A stretch of 64,000 nt of DNA, taken from Acridotheres tristis (Eukaryota > Chordata > Aves > Passeriformes > Sturnidae). The stretch is taken from the NCBI GenBank assembly GCA_037013685.1, contig CM072886.1, forward strand, positions 89,268,422-89,332,421, written 5' to 3'. A model generated the notes under the pieces. The model was not told where the DNA came from. It was given only the letters and a program-made list of their open reading frames with translations, and made no database searches. Below are positions 1 through 12,500 of this stretch, in pieces (position 1 is the first letter of the stretch; every line of letters begins with the position of its first letter). The position numbers were made by a program, and so were the translations under genes.

Positions 1-3000
1 GTTTGGGCTGATCACAGGGCTGGCCACCCTTCCCTTTGACGCAGGCTGCTTCTTTTGCTTTGCTTTGTCCTAACAGAAAAATTATGCCACTTTAGTTTGT
101 GTATTTTGAAAATGGATTGTAATAATGGAAGTCACAGCTGCTTAATGTACTGTTGGAATAAATTTTTGGAGTTCATGTTACTGTGCAAAGCTAAGGAAGT
201 TAAGAGCTAGATACAAAAAGCATGTATGAGCGCTGCAATTTTTGCTCTGTTTCAGGTTTTCTGCTGAATACAGAAGATAATTGGAAGGCATGCATTTGGG
301 AAGTTGTCTTCCTCATCCTAAGTTTAAAATCAAAGTTTTCAAGCCCAAATGCCTTTGAAATCACTGAAGGTAATGACTACTCAGCATCTCAGATCTAAGC
401 CTGATTATTTATATTCTTCAGTCCAGATCCAGTGTTCCCATGTCATTTTAAAAGCCTGTCTTTAATGTAAGCTCGAGTTCTGACCAGTAAAGCTTTGATG
501 AATGCCATTAAGGCAATGTAACAAGTAAACCTGTTCTGACACAAAGGCTGGCTCACAGATAGAGTTGTTTACTGCATAATCTATACATTAAAAGTATTGC
601 TGTATTTCTCTCTGACACCTTCTGGAAAGATACAGCAGCGTGTGTGTCAGGTAGCTCTTGGGACGTGGCCCAGCTGCTTGTTTACATTCTGCAGAACAGA
701 TAGTGTCCAAAGTGTGTTATACTAATTGTACTTAACCAGATAAACTCTAGAACTGCATGTAGCACTTACAACACTTTAGATAAGCTAGTCCTTTGCAACT
801 ACTTGGCATATGTAGGCCTTCTAAATATTCAACAGCCCAGCTCTACTCCTCAGGACTTCTTGAAACATTTCTAGTTATAGGAGACCTGCTGTTGGTCTCA
901 AGACATACCTGTTTTGATAAAGTGTTACACTGATGTCCTCAACACTTGTTAAATGTTGCTGCTTCATGGTGTGCTTGTTTCAAAACTGTGATACAAAAGT
1001 AACCTCATACAGCAGACAGATGCCACAATAATATTTAGCATTATTGTCATTATGTTTTCTTCTAGCTGGTATGTATTAAATTTGGATGGTATAATATCTC
1101 TTGTGAAATAGAACACTAGTAGATAACTTGAAAACCTGGCACAGCCAGGTTTTTTTTCCTATCAAACTAATTTCCTTTGAACCTGAAGCAGCATCCATCA
1201 GATCTTGTCAGCAGCACAATGAGGCACCTACTGTATTTTGTCAGTGGAATACCAATTAGCCTTTAATTTTACCACACATCCAATCAAAAGAGCTATTGCT
1301 TTCACATGATGGCAGAAGGTCATTAAAACAAATGATCTTGCTGCCAGACAATGACAACAAAACCACAGCTCGGTAAGTAGTGTATCTGTTATTGGGCACT
1401 GACAGCACACTAAATGCTGTGCTGTACTCGCTTTTTCATTCTGCCTTGTTTCAGGTGATCTGATGGCCTGAGAGCTGTTGCTAAAACTCTGTCTCCTAAC
1501 TTAAGCTTTTCAGATACAATTCTGTTTGCCTCAAATGTTCAAGTACACAGGTAGTTTTGATGTCATAGCTGTCAAATTCTGTACCTTTTCCTTTGCTTTC
1601 AGCTGTGCTTGCTGGTTTAGTTCTTAACAATCTTTTCCAGGAAAAACAGCAGTCTTTAATGCCCTGAATGCTTTTTCTTCAGCCCTGCAAAGTGAGTGTT
1701 GGTGCATTACTTACGATGTTACATTTTATCTGGGTGCAGTCATCAGGATTCTCTGAGGTGTGGACAGTTCTGTGCTCTCTTGTTTATGTTTGGGACATAA
1801 GAGAATTTCTAGGTTTTAGCTTTCTCATGTTTCTCACCTACTCACTTTTGAACTTTCCTCTTGTAAGGCAATTGCCAGTTTTTGTTCTTTCAGCTTGAGA
1901 GCGAGCTTCTTCACAAAATTCCATAGTAATACAGTTGCAACTGTATAACTGGATGGTGCTGTTCACAGATCTGAGTCAATCTCATGAAGCTACTAAGATA
2001 TATTAATGTTTTTATATTCAAAAAGGAACAAAACTCTGTACTGATAACAGGTACTAGTTCTCCTATCATTTATGCTTTTAAGATGTCTGTGCGAAAGTAA
2101 AACAGAGAAACATAATTGGGAATAGAGCATGAGTGACAGCCAAAAATAAAAAATCCTCCTCTGTATGTAAGAATGCCAGTTCAAGTCTCTGCAATTTTTT
2201 CTTTACTGAATTTTTCCACTGATTTTGCTAAACAATATTATCAACCCTGAGAATTCCTGCAGAGCTGCTGCATTGGTAACAATCAGGGGGAAAAAAGGAT
2301 TTTTATGCTTGCTGCAAAACAGTCTAGGCACCAAGTTTTTAATCTCTTTCTGACTAACTTCTTAAAAGTAAAAATTTGCACTGATGGTAAATGGTCTTAT
2401 GTGAGGTTTTTGACCTGTCTGTAAATCAGGTAGCAAGTAAGCATCCAGAAAATGAGTATTGTATAATCATTGACCCAATGACAACACTTCTTCAGCCTCC
2501 TCCACAGCTGACAAAAGTTTATTTTTTACAGAGCATCACTGAAATGTTTTTACCAGGGAAGAAAAAAAAAATCCCTCCTAAGTGGTGTCCCAAGAAAGGA
2601 TGGTACATTCAGTCTGCTTCATTCACCAGATGCAGAGATCAGATGTTTGTGTTGGACACCACAGATACCTGACATACATTGCCTATACCACCTGCTGAAG
2701 CCAGTCCTGGGTGAGTGTCCCTGATGGAATGGGAATGTGTGCTGATTTAGTGCAGCAGTATTAAGTCTGATTTTTCACTGAGGGGTATTTTAGATGCTTA
2801 CCTGAAGCCATTGACCCAATGCCCAAGAATTAACTTGTGCTAACTTTTACAAGATGGTGAAAAATGGAGCAAAAATGAGACCTGAAGTGGGAGAAGTCCT
2901 GTCCTCCAGGGAGAATGTTTTAACTAATAGTGTAATTTGTGAGAAAAGGAGTATGGTCTTTTTTCATTATCTCATTTCTCACACTGTTGGCTCAAATTTG

Positions 3001-3822
3001 GTGGATCAGAAAAGCCTTCAGGTATTCTGTGTGCTCTGTCTCCTAAGCAGTTACAGCTTAAATCATAGCAAGGAATGGAGACATGTAAGAATTTACATTT
3101 ACTGTATGTGTTTGGTATAAAAACCTTAATATCTACCTGTTGTGAATTCATGACTCCATATGGAACTTTGTTTTCCGGTGTTTATTTTAAAACCCTAAGG
3201 TATTGCTTATTTAATGTCTCTATAAATGAATATCAGTGTTAGTGTCTTTAAAATACATTACTAATGCTTGCAATTCCGGGGGAAAGAAAACTTGATTCAT
3301 ATGCACTTTAGTATTTCAGAAATGAGCATGGAAAAGAGAAGAACAAATATGACTAATCATAATTGTTGAAAAAGAGTGAGCTAATGCGGAAAACAGGCTT
3401 GAGTGACTAAAAGACTCCACTCTTAAGATTAAAATAATAATAAAATTTGGCTTCTGATATCAGATGATTCAGCAATCTCTGCTTTCAGGTTTTTTTTGCA
3501 ACACGAGCCTGGAAACTCAAAATAGTCTTTTTCAAATAAATCAAAATTGAACATTACATATTTCTGGACCATATTTCACACTTTATCATGTATTTCTGGA
3601 CTCATGATAAAATCTCCACAATCTCTGGCTCTGCAGTCAGAAGCTGGAGAAGGCTCCTATAGAAAGATAGAAAGATGCAAAATGCAGAAAGATCTAATAC
3701 TGCATTTAGAGCAATGTCTGCTGGATTATTTTCTGCAGAGATTTCCTTCGTCACTTTGTCTTGTGACAAGCATATTCCAATCCTTTATAATACCTGCTTT
3801 ATGCTCTTATAAAAAGATGGTG
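1..3822. other. intergenic, no gene recognised
   Basis: AT-rich non-coding DNA. The longest open frames (for example 93 codons at 2391-2672) show no recognisable family and are spaced as expected by chance. An AATAAA at 157-162, followed 15-25 bases later by a GT-rich stretch, could be a polyadenylation signal of a gene lying to the left, but AATAAA is frequent in such DNA. I see no splice-bounded coding exon. Confidence 0.6.
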
Positions 3823-3908
3823 TGATTCTTGGGGTTGTCCTTTTCAGGGGTCAGACTTTGGTGATCCTTGTGGGTCCCTTGCAGCTCAGGATATTCTGTG
3901 ATTCCATG
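3823..3908 (+). repeat. CR1 LINE, short 3' tail
   Basis: The stretch follows the typical CR1 3' end: a 'gattcttggggttgtcc' start, 'tggtgatccttgtgggtccct' in the middle, then the terminal 8-mer array as 'attctgtgattccatg'. CR1 copies are usually 5'-truncated, so an 85-base tail is ordinary. The sense strand is plus. No coding capacity remains. Confidence 0.8.
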
Positions 3909-5632
3909 TTTCTTTATCTGAGTTGTTTTGACGTGTGGATGGCTGGCACGAACAAGCTGTCTGCTTTCTCAGTAAACAGCACACAAGGCTACTCTAGTCA
4001 AAAAGCCAGGGACCATATTAGCAATCCTCTAAGTCAGAACTTGTCTCTCCAGACTTCTTGAAGAGCTTATTGGTTCAGGGCTGGTGCCAGATAGTAATGC
4101 AGTCACATCTATGTCATTAAAGCTAGCTTGCATCTGCCCACAAGGTCACACAAAATGTAACACTAAACTCTTCTTTGTGGACAGCCCATTTCAGGCACTA
4201 CAAACTATGCTCAGTAGTTCTGGGAAGTGAAACAATTTGAGCAGTCAAATATGTAAGTAAGCGGTCATACATACAAAAGTGCATACATATAAATGTTGCT
4301 CGGGATGATTTGGTTGAAGATGTAAAAGTATGAATTAAGTTGTCAGTACCCTCTTGACTCTAGGTGATATCTTCCTGTCACCTATGTGAGCTGCAAGGGG
4401 TTAAACCACTGAATTATTGTTACTGGAAACTTGTTCAAGTACCAAAATAATAGAAGCCTTAGTGTTTGACTTTGTGCCTTAGTCAGCAATCAAACTGAAG
4501 GTAGGGAAGGATGATGGAGTAGTCCCAGAACCTGACAAAAACTTGAAGCTTGCTGAGTAGTTGAAGAGATGGATCAGACCATTTACTTAACGCTAAAATA
4601 AAGAAGTGGAGCATCTGATATTAACTTGACTTCTGAATCTGACTCCTTCTGAAGTCTTCCTGGGCCCTACAAGCCCTATACAATTTTTTCCACGGTCTTT
4701 TGAACAAGGCTTTTGTAAGATAGCATTTGTGTCCTTAACTTTTTTTCCATGGTAACCACTCAGTTACCTGATCTGTTTGGTCACCTAACTCACATATCAG
4801 CAGGTTCTGGGCATAGTTAGTAGTTCTCATACTTAGTGAAATAAAGTTATACACAACATTGTTACCAAGTGGAAGAAAACTGTTGCTCGTAGAATAATGG
4901 CAACCAAATGGCATTTTTGAATAAAATATTATTTATGGAATACCCTAGCTTTCCAAATCTTACTGTTAATAACAGTGTTAATCATGAAGCAACTCTTGAT
5001 TTAAGATGTTAATTTTCACTTTTCTATGCTGATAATTTTCATTCATGCCTGAATGCATATCCTGCAAGTCCATGTAGGATAGATATTGTTCATTTGAAGC
5101 TGAGGCACAATGTTGGGACAGATTCTCAATAATTATTGTTCTATATATGTGTAGTATTTATTCTAATTATGGACAGCTGAGAATGCAGCTGCAAAATCAT
5201 CATTCAGTTTACTGTCAGTGTTCATTACTGGCAAGGTCTTTTAATTTTTAGAATACAGTATTTTAAGCTCTCTCTCTTCCTTGTATCTCTTCGCAGATGT
5301 TTTGAACGTTATTTTCAAAAACTAAATTTTCAGCCTCCGGACACAATATTTTTATATTTAGGGTCCTTTTTGTGGAAAAATAATAATTTTTGAGGAATAT
5401 GTATGCAAACATTTTAATAAGGCAAAAGCTTATAATTAGGAACTGACAAGCAGAGAGTTTAAACAACTCTACCATCTTCCTTGAAAATAAATAAGTAGCA
5501 AGCAAAACCAGGAAAGCAGCTTTAAAAGTTGCTGGGTTTGAAAGCTTTAAAAATGGTTAAGACAGTAATGAATTCTTTAGACCAGAAGGTTTGTCTCTGA
5601 ACAGTGGGGAAAAAAGACACATATTATGCATC
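3909..5632. other. intergenic, nothing recognised
   Basis: AT-rich DNA without a gene, RNA or clear repeat that I can name. It ends at an A-rich tract. Confidence 0.55.
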
Positions 5633-5668
5633 AAAAAAAAAAAAAAAAAGAAAAAAAGAAAAAGTGCT
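5633..5668 (+). repeat. A-rich tract
   Basis: A run of 17 A followed by A-runs broken by single G. It lies just beyond the end of the minus-strand ORF remnant at 5670-6084. A retrocopy poly(A) tail on that strand would appear here as T on the plus strand, so this tract is not the tail of that ORF. Confidence 0.8.
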
Positions 5669-5669
5669 A

Positions 5670-6084
5670 CTACCAATCTTTAATATTTTGGATACTGTAA
5701 TCTTGTGGAAGCTTTAGTACATCTCCATTGTTAATATCTAAAACTCTCTTTTCCTTTTCTTGAAAATAAGTCTTCTAAAAGCAGTTTATCTGTGGTGTCT
5801 TTAACCACATTTGCAATAGTTATTTTGACTGAAAGCTTCTTCTCTACAGTTATAGGAAAAGCATGGCTAATAACTCTTCCTCCTAAAAACATCAGTCCCT
5901 TTGCTACTGTTACAACTGTGTAATTTATGACCTCTCTGTGTAGAAAGTCTGATGGTTTTAACGCTTCATACTCCAAAAGGGACAAAGCAGCATTCCCTTC
6001 CTTTCTTATCTTTTCCGCTCCCAAGGTAATTTTTGCTTGTGGTGTGCTTTGATCCAAATCTGCAGCTCTCAATTCTGTGGACAT
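5670..6084 (-). pseudogene. frameshifted small ORF of unknown origin
   Basis: A minus-strand frame starts with ATG at 6084 and runs 117 codons to a stop at 5731. Codons favour purines in the first position, as in real coding DNA. The start has A at -3, and an in-frame stop lies three codons upstream (TGA GAG AAA ATG), so this looks like the true N-terminus. About ten codons before the present stop, at the AAAA run at 5763-5766 (plus strand), a one-base slip would move the reader into a second open frame that continues to a stop at 5670. The original product was therefore perhaps about 135-140 residues. The visible part has a charged N-terminus, a hydrophobic stretch around residues 56-70 with 'VVTVAKGLMFLGG', and a Lys/Asp-rich C-terminal part. 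No signal peptide or known motif is seen. I do not recognise the family. It could be a retrocopy of a cellular gene, an endogenous non-retroviral element, or chance. No poly(A) tail is visible. Confidence 0.35.
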
Positions 6085-6295
6085 TTTCTCTCAGTAAATT
6101 TTTATATAAACGGTAGGCTTTGTGTCCTACAAATGGCATTGTTTACTGTTTCCTTTGAAGCATAGCCTGTGTTCCCAAAGCTCTTTACTTGAGCCTAAAA
6201 TCCACTGATTTAAATGAGCAATTGTCTACATTATCACAACAATAAAGGTTTGCATTGATAATGGTCGTCCCAACCTGTAAAATTCTCACAATCAG
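6085..6295. other. intergenic, nothing recognised
   Basis: Short spacer between the ORF remnant and a CR1 fragment; no feature seen. Confidence 0.5.
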
Positions 6296-6535
6296 TTATG
6301 CAGCACATATCAGGCTACAGCTGCAATACTGTGTTCAGTTCTGGTCCCCACAATTCAAGACAAACATGGACTGACAGGACGGGGTCTGAAGGAGGGCCAG
6401 GAATATGACCAAAGTATTGGAGAATCTGACCTCTCAGGAAACACTGGAGTTAGTCACTCCCTGGAGACAAGAGGGCTTGGAGAGATCTCATCACAGCAAT
6501 CCAGTACTTAAATGGTGGCTACAAAGAGGATGCCC
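6296..6535 (+). repeat. CR1 LINE fragment, diverged
   Basis: It follows the CR1 region that encodes the C-terminal end of ORF2. 'ctgcaatactgtgttcagttc' corresponds to the 'LEYCVQFW' motif, followed by remnants of 'gaagg' and of 'gagaagaggaggctcagg' as 'ggagacaagagggcttggag' and 'gagatctcatc'. Both ends are truncated and many indels are present. No intact frame remains. Confidence 0.75.
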
Positions 6536-9500
6536 CTTTTTTTTTTTAACAGGAAAAGAAAAATTCCAGCCTGTCAGAAGCTTGTAAGTCTTGTAAGTCT
6601 TAAGGTAACTTATCAACTAAATGTAAGCGCTGTATTTTTAGTCTTCAATATAGATAGCCTTTTAGAAACATATAGTCAAAATTTGCAAGAATATTTTTTA
6701 AAGTAATTGCTTGACATAATTATTTCATTACCATATAGGTATTATGATAGAAGGAGTAGCAGCCTCTAACACAGTTTGTCTAGTGCTTTCTGTAATAAAA
6801 TAAAATGGTTATAACTTTAACAGCTCCACTTCCATCATGATTAGCAGCATATTTTGGGAGCTTGGCAGGAAAGAGTCTCTGAGTTAGAAAGGTGTCTTTT
6901 AGTGCCATTATAAAAATTTCTATAGCATTGGCAGAATTTCAAATTGTCAGGAGTCATAATTTTTCCCATATACTGTATACTGTACGGATTAGGGTTTTGC
7001 ATTTCCTGCCAAAACCCTTGACATCTGAGAGTTCTGTGTGCATATCAGGAAGCCACCCTAAATCTATGCAGAATTCAAAGTCTGAATGGATCATGAACCA
7101 AAAGAATCTTTTCCTGTTTAGAAAGCCTGTAGGGAATAGGAACTGATCAAGCAATAAATTCATTCTGTGCCTTGACTTTTTGTCTTCAGTGTGATCTGCA
7201 CCTTTGACTCTGCCTATTAATAAAAATATCACTTGGTTCACAAAGAATATACATGAGCTTGGGCAAGAAAACATCTAGGACAGATACACAAGCTATCCGT
7301 GAAGTTACGCAATGAAAGAGTTACTTAGAGATCCTTGGTTGTTTAGCCCAATAAAACAAGACTGGTCAGATATAAATAACCTTTTAAAAAGGAAAAAACC
7401 CAAAGTCAATGTGGCATGGCTTGGAAACATTTTGTGGATGAAATAACTAGTCATTGTAGGACTCCAGAACATCTAGTGATTTAATCTCCCATCTTAAACT
7501 AATGACATCATAAACCTCTGCAGATCTCCAAATTTATATTCCACTAATATTTATTCCTCCAATACCAAGAGGCTAAGTCTGCTGACGGACGAAAAATCAG
7601 AAAAAAAGGTTAAGGGAGATAGCAGGCTATTATAAATCAATCTGACATTTAGAGAAATCTGAGTTACACCAGTCAGTGCATGCACCACAGCCAAAAATTT
7701 CTATCTGATAGCATTACACAATTTTGGTCAATAAACTTGCAGTAACTTGAATATGGTGTGGATTTTCTGAATTATAAGATTTGATTTTTCATAATCATTG
7801 TGAAGATGTCAGAAAACTGTGGAGCTGTGGTAGCAGTAGGGGCTCATTTCTTGTGCTGAATGTATTTAACACGCAGGATCACTGTAGAGTAGCTGAAGCT
7901 GGCTGGCAGGGGAGCCCTGCAGATTAACTCATGTATGTGCAGCAGCCAGGCTTGAAACTGGGGATAAAATCATTCACCAGTGAATCACACACCAATCCAG
8001 GAACTGTGAAGTAACATAGTAGGGAAAAAAGCACTGTGAATATAGCAATAGTTCTGGGAGATGGGACTACTAAAACGATGACTGAGATAATGTAAAATAT
8101 AGGATGACTTTTTGTAGCATTTTGAGTCCCAGAAGCAGCAAGTACATTACAAAACAGCAAAAGATCACAAGAAAGTTACATGAAATACAAACAGATAAAA
8201 AACCTCTTTTGTCACAGATTATGCTGATAATGATATGTATCAAATGTTTGAACATTTTTCATATCTAAATTAATTTAACAATTAATTTAATAATTAATAA
8301 TAGTTTTCAAACCAAAGCAATTTGAAGCTAGTCTAAACTCTTACTTAAGCAAATTCAAAAAGTCACAAAAGCTGCAAAATTTTTTACAAGGTAATGAGTG
8401 AACTAAACCCAGTTTTCTGTTATAAAAATTCTTAACTCTTGGTCAAAACCTCATCATTTGAGAAATCCTTTTTTGCTCCTACCAATTAAGGTTATTATTT
8501 ATAAAGACACTTCCAAAAAAGATGTAGCTTGTCTGTTACAGTGGTGTTTTATTATCTGATATATTTAACCTATTTTTCTTCTCTGAAATGTCACATTTGA
8601 GGTCACCAAATAATTTTCAGCTTTATTTAATTAAAGTTTGTAGTTCTCATTTAGAAGCATGTAGTCTGGCCTATAGAGTTGATTGTGGATAAATTGCCAA
8701 TTAATTTCGGACACAGAGAGATTGGAAGTGGTGCAGTGAGTTATTTTTCACAAGACCCATGCAGCATGGATTGATAGAGTTTGATGGGAATAACACCCAT
8801 GACACAGTGAGGGGCATTTAGAAGTCCAGATATGTCCTTCTCTACTTCTTTGGGCTGAGAGTTTCACAAACAATGATGTGCTGAAGTGAAATTTGTACTG
8901 CTGCACGCATGTGGCCATAACCTTAGAGGAGAGAGTATTGGTCTCCAGACAGTTTGTGATGAGCTCATGCTCCTCCATAAACTCAGTGCTAAGTGCTGTT
9001 TCTCATAGAAGAGCTACTTGTATTCTTGTCCAGTCTTAATTTCCATGATATTTCCTATACTTAAGGATGCTGGTTGCAACTATAAAAAAAAAAAAAGAAA
9101 AAAAATTTCATAATTCCCTTGAACATTTTTAGAGATTTGTTCTTCACCCGTTTCATCTTCTCAAAGACCCAAGAAATATATTATAATAATTAAGTTTATT
9201 TTCCAGAAATTTCATTTAAATAACCATCAATTTCTCTTTACCAGAAAATCTGATCTGTTTATCAGAACAGATTTTGTAGCAGTTTTGATAACTAAGACAA
9301 ATATAAACCTCAGCCAGATTAATATAAACTTCTAATTAAATTCATTTAATTTGTCCTTTGATTTATGGGTTTTGCAGGTTGTATATATTTGGATTTTTAA
9401 ACATTCTTGAAGTACATAAATTAATTCACATAGGGATATGAAGAAATGATATTATCCTTCTGCATCTACAGACATAATTTTCTCCACATTAGTCAAGGTT

Positions 9501-12500
9501 TAATTACAGTGGTGAAGATTTTTCTTCCTACACATAAGATATTGCACATTTTAATAGATGTTATTATTTGAAAATGTCTCTTGAAATTCAGCATTTGTCG
9601 CAATTTGACTAAATTTATCATTCACTAAATTAAAAACACTAAATTAAAAACCCAGTTTACTTTTTCCTAGGTATTTTTGTTGGTTCAGTTTCAAGAGCTG
9701 GAAATGCTAAAGATTCTTCATCTTTTATTTTTATCTTTAGTGTAAAAGTTCAGCAAGCATTTGATTGACCATCTCTTAGCTTTGACCGAGACTAAGAAAA
9801 AAATAGGAGACCAAGGGAGACTTTAGAGCATCGACGTTTGAACTTCCAAGGATTAGTTGCTTCAGTGAACTGTTTTCAAAAGCTAATTTCTGAAATGTAA
9901 CTCAAGGAGAAGTATAAGTTATTCTCTGACATTCTCAAAAGGTTAAATTGGAAAGGAAACTGCACCTCTGCCTGATGTTCTGGTAAATGGTGAGGGACAT
10001 TGGCTGAAGTAGGAATGTTGCTTTTAGTCAATGCAAGCTTCAAGTTTTGTAGTGTTTTGAGTAAGAAAGCAGTAAGTATTCAGAAACATGTTGCTTTGAC
10101 TAAATCTGGATTGTGAAGGAGGAAATGTTAAGTAATCATTAGGTGTTTGTAAAGTGACAGTGGAGACAGGACAGAATCATAAGGCAATTGTACATGAATA
10201 ATTAAAAAAATTAGAACAATTAATTCCAGTGTTACATGGGCAAAATTAGTACAAGAGAAATAAAGGTTGAGGAGGTGACTCAGATCTCACAACCCACATC
10301 CTTTATACTTCTCAGTGCTTATGAATATGCTTATATGTAGTCTGACTCCAGTTTAACCAGCCACTTCCTGCTTCCACAGAAAATAAGGCTTCTAAATCCA
10401 AATACAAAGTGTTGTGAATCTGATTCTGTTCTTCCCTCTGTATCCAAGTATCTGTAAAATCAATATTGCCTGCCTTGATTTTCTCTCATTTCAATAAGGT
10501 ACAATGATTATGAGTCCCTCTTGAGGAAGGGTGACAATTCATTGAAGAGGTTTCGCAAAGATTAAAGACAAGACAGGATATCTTCAAGTAATCTTACTAA
10601 TAAATTAGAAGTAAGAGGTTTTAAGCAATGCAGAAAAACAAGTGATAAATGGTCCATGGCAATAAAAATACCAAGAAGTTGTATTCATAAAAGTAAAATA
10701 AGAACTGGTATTAATTTAGAAATTATTTCTTGCAGCTCAGTAATGCATATGAATAATTCTCTGTATCTTTTGCTTGAATTCAGCATTTCCACTGATGCTT
10801 TGTCCAGGCACCCTTTTTGTCCAGGCTGAATTTTGTTCAACAATGTTGCTCATAGAAGCCTGAATATTGCCTGAGAGTGTGAACTGTTCACAGATGAATA
10901 GAAACTTGATTAATTTTTCTGTTGGTGTTAAAAATAAAATCCTCTTGATTGTTTTTGGTGCTGTATCTGCTTTTGTTTTTAAGTATATCTTAGGGGTTTA
11001 TATGCCTTATGCTTTGAATCTCAGGTAATATATATCAGATACTTAAAACAAGGAAAGTAGTCTTATATTGCATTTATTATCCTAGAATGTTTTTTATTCT
11101 TTGCCACCACAAAAAAAAAAGGTTTACTCATTTATGATTGCAGTATCACCTGTAAGTATTAAATATACTCAGCTGATACTTTGAAGTTGGCTTATTTTGT
11201 CTTTTCATGACAACTATGTATAAATCAGCAGTGTTAGGTTTACAGTCAAGTTTTATTTTAGTGCTCTCATGACGTATAAGAAGGTAACCTGGTAAGGTAC
11301 CTCATTTGTATACATTCTGTATAGTTTTTCTGCAATTAAATTGCAGATCAGTTGCTCTAGGTTTCAGTTGCATTGGATTCACAGAAGCTTTAACTATCTA
11401 CTCTAATTATTTCGAGATCCTAATGAATAGTTATGGCCTTGATTAGTATGGACACAGGCAGAATGATCAGTACAGAAAAAATAATGTAGAATATATAACG
11501 TAATAGCAGGGAATGTGTGTTAATCAAATTACAGAAAAATTGAAAATGGAAAAGATCACTCTATATGTCATGAAATTTAATCCTTAGATTTTTTTCCTTT
11601 AGTGTAGTTTTGAGTGCATTCAGTAAAGGTTTTTCCACTATTTATTGATGAAAACTCTTGTACTACCTGAGAGTTCATAAATCCCACATACATTTAATTT
11701 TTCATCTTATTACTCGTTAGATAGTGATGTAGGTTGTAAATTAAAAACATTCAAAGCTGACAAAGAATTGGCTTAAGAAATTTTTAACAAAAATGCATCA
11801 CAAACCTTGAGTTACTCTAAATTATTATAGCCTTGAGGCTCCCTGGATGTGTACTGCAGCCTTTACTGCAGCGTTTCTAAAGACATTCTTGGCAGCAGAA
11901 AAATAGCAAATTACCTTCAGGGCTCTCTCCTGAGGTCTCAAAGAAATTATAGGGAAAAAGTTCAGTTCTTCTGAGGGCCTCTGCTAGGCATCCATAAACT
12001 GGCTTTATTCAGAAGTACTCACAGAAAGCAGGTACCAAACTGATTACTCCACAAGAGCTGCTTCTCCAACAGCGCTTTAAATCTCCCTGTTAGCCCAGTC
12101 TGCCTGAGTGTCCCAGTTACATATTCACCAGGGGCAGTAAGTTAAAGTATTCTGCTTAAAAATAACAAAGATGATTTCTGCACCCAGTAATGTGGGAAAA
12201 GTGGATGACACTATTTTAGGTAAGGTTTGTAAGAACCTTCGTGCCTTACAAGCTGACTTAGGCTCCACCAGGACATAGACAGTAATAGCTCACTACATGC
12301 TTATTTTGGAGACCTCGCCTCTCTTCTGTGGAGGCTATTTCCCACCCAATTCGTAGCCAGTCACTTTTATTGAGGTTTTCTGTAGGAAAGATATCACCAG
12401 AGTTTACTCAAATTTCTTGCTGCAGCTTCCAGCATTGTTTATGACAGAAACTCCTGTGAAGTGGGATCAGAAATTTGAAGGGAATCCTGACTGCATGAAA

